A DNA stretch of 64,000 nt from Flavobacterium cellulosilyticum (GCF_004349355.1 NZ_SMFK01000017.1:588-64587), one strand, 5' to 3'; shown: positions 9,372 through 17,199, counted from the first letter of the stretch. Program-made: numbers and translations. Notes: generated by a model from the letters alone, not told the origin.

Positions 9372-9926
9372 TCAAAACAAATCTAATAAAATTACCTCTA
9401 ATTCATAATCTAATCCTGCATAATTTCTTGCTGAACTAAAATAATAATCTTCTGGAAGTGTTACAATTTTCTCCTTCACTGGATTGTTATGAATGTAAAT
9501 TACTTTTTGTTTTATAAACCAATTTGATTGAACTATTTCGGCATGATAACCACCTTGCCACACTTTGTATTTCTGCTCTTTTTTGAGATGTTCACAAGAT
9601 TTTTGAAAATACTCCAACATCCATTCTCTTCTGCTTTCTGGCTCGTCTTGAATGGTTTGTACAATCTTTTTAGAAGTAAACTTCTTGAAATCACGCATAA
9701 TATCCGACAATATAAAACCCTCAGTGCCTTTGCATAACAAATGTAAATGACTTGACATTAAACAATAGGCATAAATTTCTAAACCTTTCTTTTCTTGACA
9801 AAATTTCAAGGCATTAGTAATAACATATTTCTGATTCAATCTTGTAAAAATATCTATCCAGCCTACGGTTGTTATGGTTATAAAATAAGCTTCATCTGTG
9901 GTTGTGGCTTTATATTTTGTTGACAT
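9372..9926 (-). CDS. REP-associated tyrosine transposase (RAYT 2)
   Basis: 184 residues, intact, starting MSTKYKATTTDEAYF. HUH-type motif SSHLHLL at about residues 57-63, the conserved SRREWMLEYF linker and the catalytic tyrosine in YIHNNPVKEK are all present. It is diverged from RAYT 1 and is flanked by a different palindrome family (B): tandem copies to the left and one inverted copy to the right at 10,003-10,068. Both neighbours are broken. The toxin-like fragment on the left has lost its 5' end and the ISAon1 transposase on the right has lost its 3' end at the REP boundary. Confidence 0.88.
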   Translation of the reverse strand: MSTKYKATTTDEAYFITITTVGWIDIFTRLNQKYVITNALKFCQEKKGLEIYAYCLMSSHLHLLCKGTEGFILSDIMRDFKKFTSKKIVQTIQDEPESRREWMLEYFQKSCEHLKKEQKYKVWQGGYHAEIVQSNWFIKQKVIYIHNNPVKEKIVTLPEDYYFSSARNYAGLDYELEVILLDLF

Positions 9927-10002
9927 TTTTTTTTCTTTAAAGATATTAAAAAAGCCATAACGTGGTATAGCTTTTTGACTTGTATTACTTGCTCAACTTT
10001 GT

Positions 10003-10068
10003 CGGCACAGATTGCAAATCTGCGCTATCCGTTGGCGAGATGTTTACTGCATATCCGAGCGATCGGGG
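10003..10068. repeat. REP family B copy, right of RAYT 2
   Basis: Hairpin CAGATT-GCA-AATCTG at 10,008-10,022, ending in GAGCGATCGGGG. Opposite orientation to the copies at 9241-9356. It truncates the ISAon1 transposase reading frame. Confidence 0.75.
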
Positions 10069-10686
10069 TTTATAAAGTAAATAGCGACTTCTGGCTAATA
10101 ATTGCTTTACAGTATCACCATTGGTTAAAAGTTGGGGAGTATATGTTTCATTTTTACATTTAGCTTGTAAAATCAATTGATTCTCTATATCCATAGCTTC
10201 CCATCGGTGCTTGATTCTAATTTCTTGTAAAGCCTCTAAGGCTAGTTTTTGTACATGGAAACGATCGGTTACTTGTATAGCTTTTGGAAAACATTTTTTA
10301 GCTATCAACTTCATAGAATTAGCCATATCTAATGTGATTTCTATAACGGCTTGCCTTTTCTTAGAATCAATTTTACTGACCTGTTCAATGACTTGTTCTG
10401 TCTTAGTGCCTGCAACAATTGCCACTAAGGAACCTTTCTTGCCTTTGGATTTTTTATTGGTGACAATAGTGTATAGTTCACCTTGAGATAAGGCTACTTC
10501 GTCAATGGCTAAATGAGTACCTATGTTTTCTGGGTAAATAATCCATTGATGTGCATGTTCTCTAGGTTCCCAAGTACTAAAAGAACTAAGGTGTTTTTTA
10601 TATTGTCTTTGGAGTTTTTTGCCATTAACACCAAAGAAACCTCCAATAACATGACAATTAATGGGTGTGTTATCTATTAATTTCTT
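10069..10686 (-). pseudogene. ISAon1/ISL3-like DDE transposase, 3'-truncated
   Basis: The frame is open from 10,686 and reads NTPINCHVIGG...THLAIDEVALSQGELY...VEITLDMANSM-type text. The DDE-type core includes the Asp of LAIDEVALS, the Asp of ITLDMANS, and DRFHVQKLALEAL, typical of ISL3-like transposases. The protein should continue well past LLARSRYLLYKPR; instead it runs into REP family B DNA at about 10,068. No ATG opens this frame: the first ORF ends at 10,670 and the two frames overlap by 17 bases with a +1 relation, so translation would need a shift or a rare start. Non-functional as it stands. Confidence 0.8.
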
Positions 10687-11017
10687 TTAAAAAAGCCGCA
10701 AATTCTTGCGTCATACGAGTTCCTTTAGCTACTAATTGCCAGTCTCTTTTGATGATTTCTCTAGTGGCTTTATTGGTCCAACGACGACGTTTAATGTGTA
10801 AATAGACAAACTTACCTCTAAGAGGAAAATCCTGGATTGTTATTTCATCTAGAAAGCCTTTGGATACTAATTCTACAGCATCAAACTCTTTTGGAGGTTT
10901 TGCTTTTTCTTCGAAATACAGATGTAAGTTTTCTTCAGAAGTAGTTGCAGAAACTATTTCAAAGTTTTCAATTAAAAAATCAGGGAGCATAAATTTTAAA
11001 AGGTCTATAGAAGTCAT
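10670..11017 (-). CDS. ISAon1-type transposase, N-terminal ORF
   Basis: 115 residues, complete. It matches the partial ORF at 1-224 (KGFLDEITIQDFPLRGK against KGFFDEITVQDFPIRGH). The text after it (KRRRWTNKATREIIKRDW...FAAFLKEINR) is the Cys-poor counterpart of the ISL3-type zinc-ribbon/HTH front end. In this IS group the first ORF supplies the N-terminal region and a second ORF the DDE domain. The second ORF is truncated here, so the element is dead. A similar tip sequence lies at about 11,060-11,095. Confidence 0.8.
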   Translation of the reverse strand: MTSIDLLKFMLPDFLIENFEIVSATTSEENLHLYFEEKAKPPKEFDAVELVSKGFLDEITIQDFPLRGKFVYLHIKRRRWTNKATREIIKRDWQLVAKGTRMTQEFAAFLKEINR

Positions 11018-11115
11018 ATCTCAATGTTAATGCTACAAAAATATTCTTTTTTCTAAAACTTCTCCCCAGGATTTGCTCCTGATCCATCAAAATTACGCCA
11101 CATAGAGCTAAGTCC

Positions 11116-11283
11116 TTATTTCGAAATATTTAAATTCAGTTTTTCGATTTTCTGTCTGATTAGACAATCCCTCTCTCCTGCAAGCTTCCATATCCAAGTC
11201 TTTTTTAGAGCTTCACCTTCTCGATTGATGGTAATAGATCGCGTTTCTTGAAGTAAAGAATAATCCGATATTTTTTTTCTTCC
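11116..11283 (-). pseudogene. C-terminal gene fragment next to RAYT 3
   Basis: About 55 codons read on the reverse strand (SDYSLLQETRSITINREG, then KTWIWKLAGERDC, and a TAA at 11,118-11,116). The upstream part is replaced by REP family C DNA at 11,282. No start codon is available. The family is not recognised; the stretch is reported because amino-acid composition and an uninterrupted frame up to the REP edge suggest the tail of a former gene. Confidence 0.35.
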
Positions 11284-11313
11284 CCCGCTACCGCACGAAT
11301 CCTTTCGTGTGGT
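11282..11313. repeat. REP family C, left 32-bp inverted repeat
   Basis: Perfect 32-base inverted partner of 12,002-12,033. It contains the internal palindrome CACGAA-TCCT-TTCGTG. Confidence 0.85.
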
Positions 11314-11322
11314 TCGTTATCG

Positions 11323-11944
11323 TTAAACGTCAAACATTCTAAAAACTACTATATCATCAATCAGGCCTTTTTGACCTGCATAATCTATAGCACTACTATA
11401 TACATAATCTTCTGCTTTGTAAACCAAGCCTTCTTCTACAGGATTATTATGAACGTAATCAATCTTTTGCTGAATAACTTTATTGCTCCAAAGCTCAATA
11501 GGTTTATTATCATGTCTCCAAAATTGATAATGCTTTACATTAGAACTTTTTTCAGCTTCTTTCTTGAAAAAATCCAACAAGAATTCTTTTCTACTTTCCC
11601 TTGGATTTTCTTGTATGCTTTTTACAATAGATTGACTGGTAAATCTTTTTAAATCTCCAATTAATAACTCTGGTTTTTGACCATTGATACTCCTAAAAAC
11701 TAAATGTATATGATTACTCATAATACACCAAGCATGAATTTCTAATCCTTTGTTTTTTTGACAAAAAACTAGGCTGTCAATAAATAGGTCTTTATACTCA
11801 TTTCTAGTAAATACATCTAGCCAACCTACAACTGCACTAGAGCGAAACGGATGCACGAATACCTATAAAAAACAATAAAAACGTATGAGTAAAACTAATA
11901 AAATACAAACCCTCTGGATTATGGAATTTATAATTTCTACTCAT
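11323..11944 (-). pseudogene. REP-associated tyrosine transposase (RAYT 3), interrupted
   Basis: The gene starts at the ATG at 11,944 (MSRNYKFHNPEGLYFISF) and should continue AVVGWLDVFTRNEY, as in its relatives. A 55-base insertion at 11,836-11,890 separates the two parts and shifts the frame, so the start-proximal frame ends in a stop. The remainder encodes the HUH motif MSNHIHLVF, the RRS/REF linker (SRKEFLLDFF) and the catalytic tyrosine in DYVHNNPVEEG. An internal ATG-started product from 11,856 would lack the first beta strand. Flanked by 32-bp perfect inverted repeats. Confidence 0.8.
11836..11890. other. 55-base insertion within RAYT 3
   Basis: Removing these bases restores the continuous family-consistent text YFISF-AVVGWLDVF. 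The insert holds GCACGAATACCT, which resembles the GCACGAATCCTTT of REP family C, so it may be a degenerate REP copy. No clear target duplication is seen. Confidence 0.6.
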
Positions 11945-12001
11945 AGTTATTGAGATTTAGATTTTATCGTAAATATAGAAAAATTCGCTTAAACCTAGCG
12001 T

Positions 12002-12033
12002 ACCACACGAAAGGATTCGTGCGGTAGCGGGGG
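12002..12033. repeat. REP family C, right 32-bp inverted repeat
   Basis: Exact reverse complement of 11,282-11,313. It is immediately followed by a REP family B copy at 12,034. Confidence 0.85.
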
Positions 12034-12096
12034 GCACAGAATGCAATTCTGCGCTATCCGTTGGCGAGATATTTACTTCATTTCCGAGAGATCGGG
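12034..12096. repeat. REP family B copy (solo)
   Basis: Hairpin CAGAAT-GCA-ATTCTG at 12,037-12,051, ending in GAGAGATCGGG. The stem bases differ from the copy at 10,008-10,022 by compensating changes. Confidence 0.75.
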
Positions 12097-12397
12097 TTAT
12101 TTTTCTGGAGACTGTGATGACCATTCCATTTTAATGGCGGCGAGTGTCAGAGCTATTGGGGGAACTCCAAGACTTATTCACACGAAAGGCCATATTTATC
12201 CAGAAATATTAATAGGAACGCTGAATGATCTCGAAACCGTAAATTTTTTAATTAAAAATGTTTTGTTTATAAATGAAAGTTACAAGAAACAAATTCATTA
12301 TCATATAGACGAACACGGACAAGTATGGCTTAATCTTGACTATACCGCTAAATATCCTGGCGGCCCTATGATGTCTGAAGAAATTCTGGGGTTGTAA
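12097..12397 (+). pseudogene. Transglutaminase-like domain protein, 5'-truncated
   Basis: About 100 codons remain, starting directly after the REP (YFSGDCDDHSILMAASVRAIGG). The GDCDDHS motif carries the expected catalytic Cys and GHIYPEI the expected His. The end (WLNLDYTAKYPGG) also fits transglutaminase-like proteins of the protease-fold superfamily. Upstream in-frame text down to 12,041 is translated REP DNA and not protein. The gene is cut at its 5' side, like the fragment on the other flank of RAYT 3, which reads away in the opposite direction. Confidence 0.65.
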
Positions 12398-12405
12398 ACG
12401 TTAAA

Positions 12406-13323
12406 CTAAATAATATAATAGCTCTTTGGCCGAGGAATTGTTTCTATTTTTTTATTATCTATTTCCGCTAAAGTATTTTCAATCATTTCCGACATCGCCT
12501 CTAAGGCTAAGTCATTAGGTTGGATACCAAAAGGATTTTCGAGTTCATCGGCTATTGCTTCTAAAGCGACAAAAGTATAAGCGATAAAAACAATTACCAA
12601 AGGTGTAATCCAAACCGTAGATTCTACAAAACCAAAAGGAAGTAAAAAGCAATAAATATAGACCGTTCGATGCAGTAATACACTATAGGTATAAGGAATT
12701 GGTGTACTAGCAATCCTTTCGCAGCCACCAATGATATCTGATAATTTATTCAAATTTACATCAAAACTAGTTTGAGTAATCGAATCTATTCTACCAGAAA
12801 GTTTTGCTTTATTAACCCAAAGACCTAATTCTTTTAAAATAATGATTGGTTTAAAAACAGCCGTTTTAATTCTATCATGATCTGATTTAAGAAGCAATCT
12901 TTTCAAATCAGAATCGGCCTCAGTTTCTCTTAGTTGGTGTTTTAAAGCATGTACTAAAGCAGTTAACAAGTGAATAAAATCAGTCCGCTCCTTATCATAA
13001 TTATCTCCTTCAACGAGAGTGTGAGCTTGCCTGGCTAAAGATCGAGTATCATTTAATAATGCGCCCCATAATTTCCTTCCTTCCCAAAAGCGATCGTAAC
13101 TTACGGTATTTCTGAACCCTAAAAATAGTGCTAAAGCTATTCCAAAAAGAGTGAAAATGGCAGGATTGATATGGATGTCGTAGCTAAGTAAATCATCTCT
13201 AAAATAGACTACTAATACCGAATAACTAAAGAGGATAAATAAACGCGGCAAAAGCTGTGGTAGCACAGATCCATTCCATTCAAAGAGCATTCTAAACCAG
13301 TTTGTTTTTTTCTTAGTGATCAT
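12406..13323 (-). CDS. Bestrophin-family anion channel protein
   Basis: 305 residues, intact. The N-terminal segment (FRMLFEWNGSVLPQLLPRLFILFSYSVLVVYF), the FGIALALFLGFRNTVSYDRFWEGRKLWG block with the conserved Arg/Tyr/Trp cluster, and the later SVLLHRTVYIYCFLLPFG and DELENPFG motifs are hallmarks of bacterial bestrophin/YneE-type proteins. These form homopentameric channels in the inner membrane; some bacterial members carry cations rather than chloride. Four hydrophobic segments are visible at about 22-42, 50-70, 215-235 and 240-260. Convergent with the transglutaminase fragment; 8 bases separate the two stops. A stable terminator lies on the upstream side at 13,416-13,449. Confidence 0.88.
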   Translation of the reverse strand: MITKKKTNWFRMLFEWNGSVLPQLLPRLFILFSYSVLVVYFRDDLLSYDIHINPAIFTLFGIALALFLGFRNTVSYDRFWEGRKLWGALLNDTRSLARQAHTLVEGDNYDKERTDFIHLLTALVHALKHQLRETEADSDLKRLLLKSDHDRIKTAVFKPIIILKELGLWVNKAKLSGRIDSITQTSFDVNLNKLSDIIGGCERIASTPIPYTYSVLLHRTVYIYCFLLPFGFVESTVWITPLVIVFIAYTFVALEAIADELENPFGIQPNDLALEAMSEMIENTLAEIDNKKIETIPRPKSYYII

Positions 13324-13415
13324 ATCGCAAACTTAATGCTTTTTTAGAGTTTAAGAATGAAGTTTTCTTAAAAACCAAATAAAGTATTTAATGGTATTTT
13401 TATAAAATTGAAATT

Positions 13416-13449
13416 AAATAGAGGCTGTCTAAAAAGGTAGCCTCTATTT
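13416..13449. terminator. Bidirectional terminator hairpin
   Basis: 11-bp perfect stem (AAATAGAGGCT at 13,416-13,426; AGCCTCTATTT at 13,439-13,449) followed by a T run on the plus strand and an A-rich lead that gives T's on the minus strand. On the minus strand it lies just after the small lipoprotein gene. Confidence 0.75.
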
Positions 13450-13478
13450 TTTTTATTTCATATTGATTCATTGATATT

Positions 13479-13658
13479 TTATTGAATATTTGAAAATTCT
13501 ATTATGGTACCATCGGCTGTGATGACACTTTTGAAATACCAAATTCCGGTTATGTTTTCATAAGTTAACGGTAACTGCTTTTCTCCTGTATCTTCTTTAC
13601 TGCAAGACCATAAAATAGTTGCCAAGGCATTCCCTATGCCTAAAATTGTTTTTTTCAT
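13479..13658 (-). CDS. Short lipoprotein, lipocalin-like N-terminus (possibly truncated)
   Basis: 59 codons from ATG at 13,658. A signal peptide ends in a lipobox (ILWSC, Cys at residue 20). The mature part contains NITGIWYFKSVI followed by ADGTII, the opening strand pattern of lipocalin-like lipoproteins common in Flavobacteriaceae (usually 140-160 residues). The stop comes after only one or two strands, so this is probably a 3'-truncated relic. A terminator follows directly. Too short for confident assignment. Confidence 0.45.
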   Translation of the reverse strand: MKKTILGIGNALATILWSCSKEDTGEKQLPLTYENITGIWYFKSVITADGTIIEFSNIQ

Positions 13659-13748
13659 ATTTGTATGATTGAATGTTTATTTTTTGTTGTTTTTTTGTTC
13701 ATTATAATTTAACGTTTGGCTTTCAAAAAACCATTTTTATGTTTTGAT

Positions 13749-13822
13749 CTCGTTTATGGGCACGAGCCAGAGGCATCGCGCTAGCTGTTTAGATTATTTC
13801 TGCTCGCACCAGCTGGAGGTTT
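13749..13822. repeat. REP family D-like element downstream of toxin module 2
   Basis: CTCGT (13,749-13,753) pairs with ACGAG (13,762-13,766) as in the REP copies around RAYT 4. The right part, TGCTCGCACCAGCTGGAGGTTT (split here as TGCTCGCACC and AGCTGGAGGTTT), resembles the GC-rich piece at 8208-8222 behind toxin module 1. Confidence 0.45.
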
Positions 13823-13828
13823 CCAAAC

Positions 13829-14470
13829 TTATTTTAAAATATATGGAACTTTGTTTGAAACTATTTCTCCAAAATATGGTTTAAAATTTATATCTTGATA
13901 TTTTAACAAAAATTTCTTGTCAATTATTTTATTAAAATATTCTCTATTCATTCTATATTTAAATTGTATTTCAAAATTTCCTTTTTCAGTTATATAGGTA
14001 TAACGTTTATTACACCTAGTGTAACTATTATTGAAGGGTAATTTTAACACAATACTAGTATTTTTTTTTAACAAAAGTGTTTTCTTTAATTCTGTCAAAT
14101 CATCCCAAACCTTTTGCTTGTATTTAACATTCCTTTTAATACAATTAATATAAGTAGTATCTCTATACATAGGTTTAATCATTCTAGTTGAAGGATATGC
14201 AATTTCAATAATTTCTTGATTAAAATAAAATATAGGTTTAGGATGAATAAACTCGTTGGTTTCGTAATCAATACCTAAATTAAAATATATACTTGTTGCG
14301 TCTAAACAGATAAAATAGTCATTGTGGGATTTGTTTATAATTTCAATTTTTAAAAAATTATTTCTGTAAAGTTCCTTATTATGAATTTTAAATGAAACTT
14401 CAGGTTCAATTGATTTTTTATTGTTACATGATGTTAATATTATACCTAGAATTAAAATTAAAATTTTCAT
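13829..14470 (-). CDS. Lipoprotein, candidate immunity protein of toxin module 2
   Basis: 213 residues from ATG at 14,470, 20 bases behind the metallopeptidase-like fragment. The signal peptide (MKILILILGIILTSC) ends in a clear lipobox, so the product is probably a lipoprotein facing the periplasm or outer membrane. The mature part is Lys/Asn/Tyr-rich and beta-like, and no family is recognised. Gene order (toxin-like C-terminus, then lipoprotein) repeats the arrangement at 8223-9243, which is why an immunity role is suggested. A protein guarding against a secreted peptidase would need to act outside the cytoplasm, which the lipobox allows. Inference only. Confidence 0.55.
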   Translation of the reverse strand: MKILILILGIILTSCNNKKSIEPEVSFKIHNKELYRNNFLKIEIINKSHNDYFICLDATSIYFNLGIDYETNEFIHPKPIFYFNQEIIEIAYPSTRMIKPMYRDTTYINCIKRNVKYKQKVWDDLTELKKTLLLKKNTSIVLKLPFNNSYTRCNKRYTYITEKGNFEIQFKYRMNREYFNKIIDKKFLLKYQDINFKPYFGEIVSNKVPYILK

Positions 14471-14490
14471 CTTAGAATTTTTTTAAGTTT

Positions 14491-14875
14491 TTATTTTTTT
14501 CTACCAACTGCATATTCTTTTGAAATCATCGTGTTAAAATTATCCATCATTATGCTATTTGTGGGAACACCACCGTTCATATATTCCCATGCTTGAGAGA
14601 TATATTCAGATTTTGCAAATGCGTAATCAGCACTTATTTTACTCCATCTATTATAAGCACCTGAAATAAAATGGTAAGCATGGTTTAGTTCGTGACCTAC
14701 AGTTGAAGCCGCTAATCTCCAGCTAGATAATGCACTTTTACATATGTTAATTCTTTGTACATGTTTTTGGTCCGAAGTTTGAACTGTCTCTCCATAGGCT
14801 GATTTGCCACTCAAGTCAGTTATGCCGTCAACCAAATAGACAGCTAAATCTCCCGTTTTATCTAATGAACCTTCT
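14491..14875 (-). pseudogene. Orphan HExxH metallopeptidase-like toxin domain (module 2)
   Basis: About 128 codons remain. The motif VGHELNHAYHF contains a perfect HExxH zinc site, and the downstream SEYISQAWEY offers candidate acidic third ligands, as in zincin-type C-terminal toxin domains of RHS/YD-repeat proteins. The start is lost: text upstream of about 14,875 is REP family D DNA (MQSSTR is read through the palindrome). Known for the class: such domains sit at the C-terminus of large polymorphic secreted proteins, followed by an immunity gene. Here only the tip survives, with an intact candidate immunity gene next to it. Confidence 0.6.
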
Positions 14876-14948
14876 CTGGTGCTCGATTGCATCGAGTACC
14901 TACTTACATTTTTACCCAAATGGGAGCGTTTGCAACGCGGTTCGAATA
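14876..14948. repeat. REP family D, left copy
   Basis: Positions 14,876-14,910 are an inverted copy of 15,623-15,657 (31 of 35 bases match). The hairpin here is CTCGA/TCGAG against CTCGT/ACGAG in the partner. A second hairpin GCGTT-TGC-AACGC lies at 14,936-14,948. Confidence 0.75.
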
Positions 14949-14952
14949 AAAA

Positions 14953-15570
14953 TCACCATAAAGGTTCAACATTCACATTACAAAATACGGTATTATCTTC
15001 TTCATAATTCCTATAACTGCTATTCACATAATCTCTTTCATGAAATACAATTTCGGCTTCTACAGGATTATAATGAATATAATTTACTCGTTGCTCTATT
15101 TTTTCTAAGGTGTCTAATATAACCGGATGAAAACCATCTTGCCACAATTTGAAATTGTCAGCTCTTCCTGATTTTTGAGCTTCATAACTAAACTTACGCA
15201 AAAGCCATTCTCTCCTACTCTCTGGATGCTCTTGAATTGCTTCTACTAGTTTCTTAGAGGTGAATTTTTTAAAATCACGAATAACATTTTGTAATTCGCC
15301 TTCAAAAGCAGTGGCTATCATGTGTATATGACTTGTCATATACACATAAGCATGCACACTCAACCCTTTTTCTTTTATACAATAATTTAAGGATTCGTCT
15401 ATGATGTTGCAATAAACGGGACGTGTTAGCAAATCTACCCAATCTATAACAGTTATAGTTATAAATGTTGGCACAGTGCTATCAATAACTTTGTATTTCT
15501 CTGAGATCGCTTTTCTATCAAATATAACGTTTTTAAGAAACCGATTTAATAAAAAAAACAGAAGCTTCAT
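14953..15570 (-). CDS. REP-associated tyrosine transposase (RAYT 4)
   Basis: 205 residues. The first 24 (MKLLFFLLNRFLKNVIFDRKA) are an extension; homologous text begins at ISEKYKVIDSTVPTFITI. HUH motif MTSHIHMIA, the conserved RDFKKFTSKK helix, the SRREWLLRKF linker and the catalytic tyrosine in NYIHYNPVEAE are intact. Flanked by inverted family D palindromes. The left flank is a metallopeptidase toxin domain cut at its 5' end, the right flank a lyase-like gene cut at its 5' end; both read away from the RAYT. Confidence 0.87.
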   Translation of the reverse strand: MKLLFFLLNRFLKNVIFDRKAISEKYKVIDSTVPTFITITVIDWVDLLTRPVYCNIIDESLNYCIKEKGLSVHAYVYMTSHIHMIATAFEGELQNVIRDFKKFTSKKLVEAIQEHPESRREWLLRKFSYEAQKSGRADNFKLWQDGFHPVILDTLEKIEQRVNYIHYNPVEAEIVFHERDYVNSSYRNYEEDNTVFCNVNVEPLW

Positions 15571-15622
15571 TATCTTCTCTGTTTTTAATTAACCGCTTTG
15601 CAAACACTACCATTGGTTTATT

Positions 15623-15678
15623 AATGTAAGTAGGTACTCGTGGCAGACGAGCACCAGCGTTGCCGATAAACGAGCGCC
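15623..15678. repeat. REP family D, right copy
   Basis: Hairpin CTCGT-GGCAG-ACGAG (15,637-15,651) and an AATGTAAGTAGG lead (15,623-15,634), inverted relative to 14,876-14,910. It ends at the first codons of the truncated lyase-like gene. Confidence 0.75.
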
Positions 15679-15679
15679 A

Positions 15680-17119
15680 GTGGGAACCATTGATGCGGGA
15701 GGCAACAGACAATCACCACCTGATACTGCTTTTGTTTTGGAGTACATCTGTGCGGCTGCAGTAGTATTAAATGTAGAAAAACAAAAAGAATTACAAGTTC
15801 TTAGAGATAAGTTCAAAATTTTCATTGTAAAGGCAGGGGAAGCTATGATAACAGGAGGGGTGCATACGCCAAATCACAGATGGGTAGTTTGTGCAGCTTT
15901 AGCAAATATCAATGCGCTATATCCGGATGGCAGATATCTACAAAGAATTGACCAGTGGTTGGCAGAAGGAATCTATTTGAATGCTGATGGACATTATTCG
16001 GAACGAAGTGGAGTGTATTCGGCTGTTATTGACAAAGCCTTTATAACAATGGCTCGCTTGTTGAATAGGCCCGAATTATTAGATAAAGTAAATAAGAACT
16101 TAACGACATACTATTATTATACAGAAACCAATGGAGATTTGGTTACCGTTGATTCAAAAAGACAGGATCAATTTATGAACATGAATGTGTCTAAATTTTA
16201 TTTGCAATACCGCTATATGGCCATTCGTACCAATAATCCAATGTTTGTACATATGGTTCATGTAATTGAGAATCTGCCTAATTTCACCACTGATATTCTA
16301 TCGAATTCCCTGGCGCATTTTATGGAAAATAGCGAACTTCAAGTACAAATTTCACTTGTTGCTAATGTAGTAAATGATTTTGAAAAGTTTTTTGCAGTCT
16401 CCAATTTGGCGAGAATTCGACGTGGAAAAACATCAATAACTATATTTGGTGGAAATGACAAGCCTGTAATGATAGTTTCGGGAAGATCATCTAATCCAAA
16501 TTTTTTAATGTATCGAAAAGGTGATGCGATTCTCAAATACATGCGTCTGTCTACTTCGTTTTTTAGAATGGGGTATTTCAGTGCTGATGGGATAATCAAA
16601 GAAGGGAATAAATATATTTTGACAGAAACCAAAGAAGGCGATTATTACCAACCGCTTGCCGAAGAATTTCGCCGTGCTGATGGAGATTATAAACTGTCTC
16701 CTTCTCAAGATGGACGGTTTTGGAATAAAATGGATTTTGATTCAAGAACCAAAAGCAATGTGAAAACTCAAATTTCAGTCATTGAAATTACCGAAAATAA
16801 TGGAACTTTAAATTTAGATTTTAAAGTTAATGGCCCACCAAATGTGGAAGTTGTCATTGAGATGTGTTTTAAAGAAGGAAGTGTACTTTCGGGAGTAGAA
16901 AAAGACTCCAATGGGAATTATTACTTGAAATCTGGATTGGGTGAATTGTCCATGGAATCTAATGTTATATCGTTTGGCCCAGGAAAGAGGGAACATAATA
17001 ATATAAATAATTTGGATAGTGAACAGTATACCTATCATCAAGGTAGTTTGCGCACTGATGGAGTTCATGTTTATTTGACAGGATACACGCCGTTTCAACA
17101 TACAATGAAATTGAGTTAA
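15680..17119 (+). pseudogene. Heparinase/lyase-like (alpha/alpha-toroid) protein, 5'-truncated
   Basis: About 475 residues remain, opening mid-domain right at the REP boundary (TIDAGGNRQSPPDTAFV) without a signal peptide. GVHTPNHRWV, EGIYLNADGHYSERS and VYSAVIDKAFITMA look like the toroid of heparinase II/III-like and related polysaccharide lyases. The second half (from about residue 235) is beta-rich, as in the C-terminal sandwich of those enzymes. A complete protein would be roughly 600 residues with a signal peptide. It is the first gene of a carbohydrate operon (DUF4861, GH28, GH2, GH115, uronate catabolism). Substrate unknown; a uronate-containing polysaccharide is plausible. An ATG at 15,680 lies in the junction and is probably not an original start. 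Confidence 0.65.
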
Positions 17120-17199
17120 TAATAAAGAATTTTTCGGGCTTTATGGAAAGTTTACTTATTTTTATCAAAATTAAGTTTAATCTATAAAAATTTGAAATT

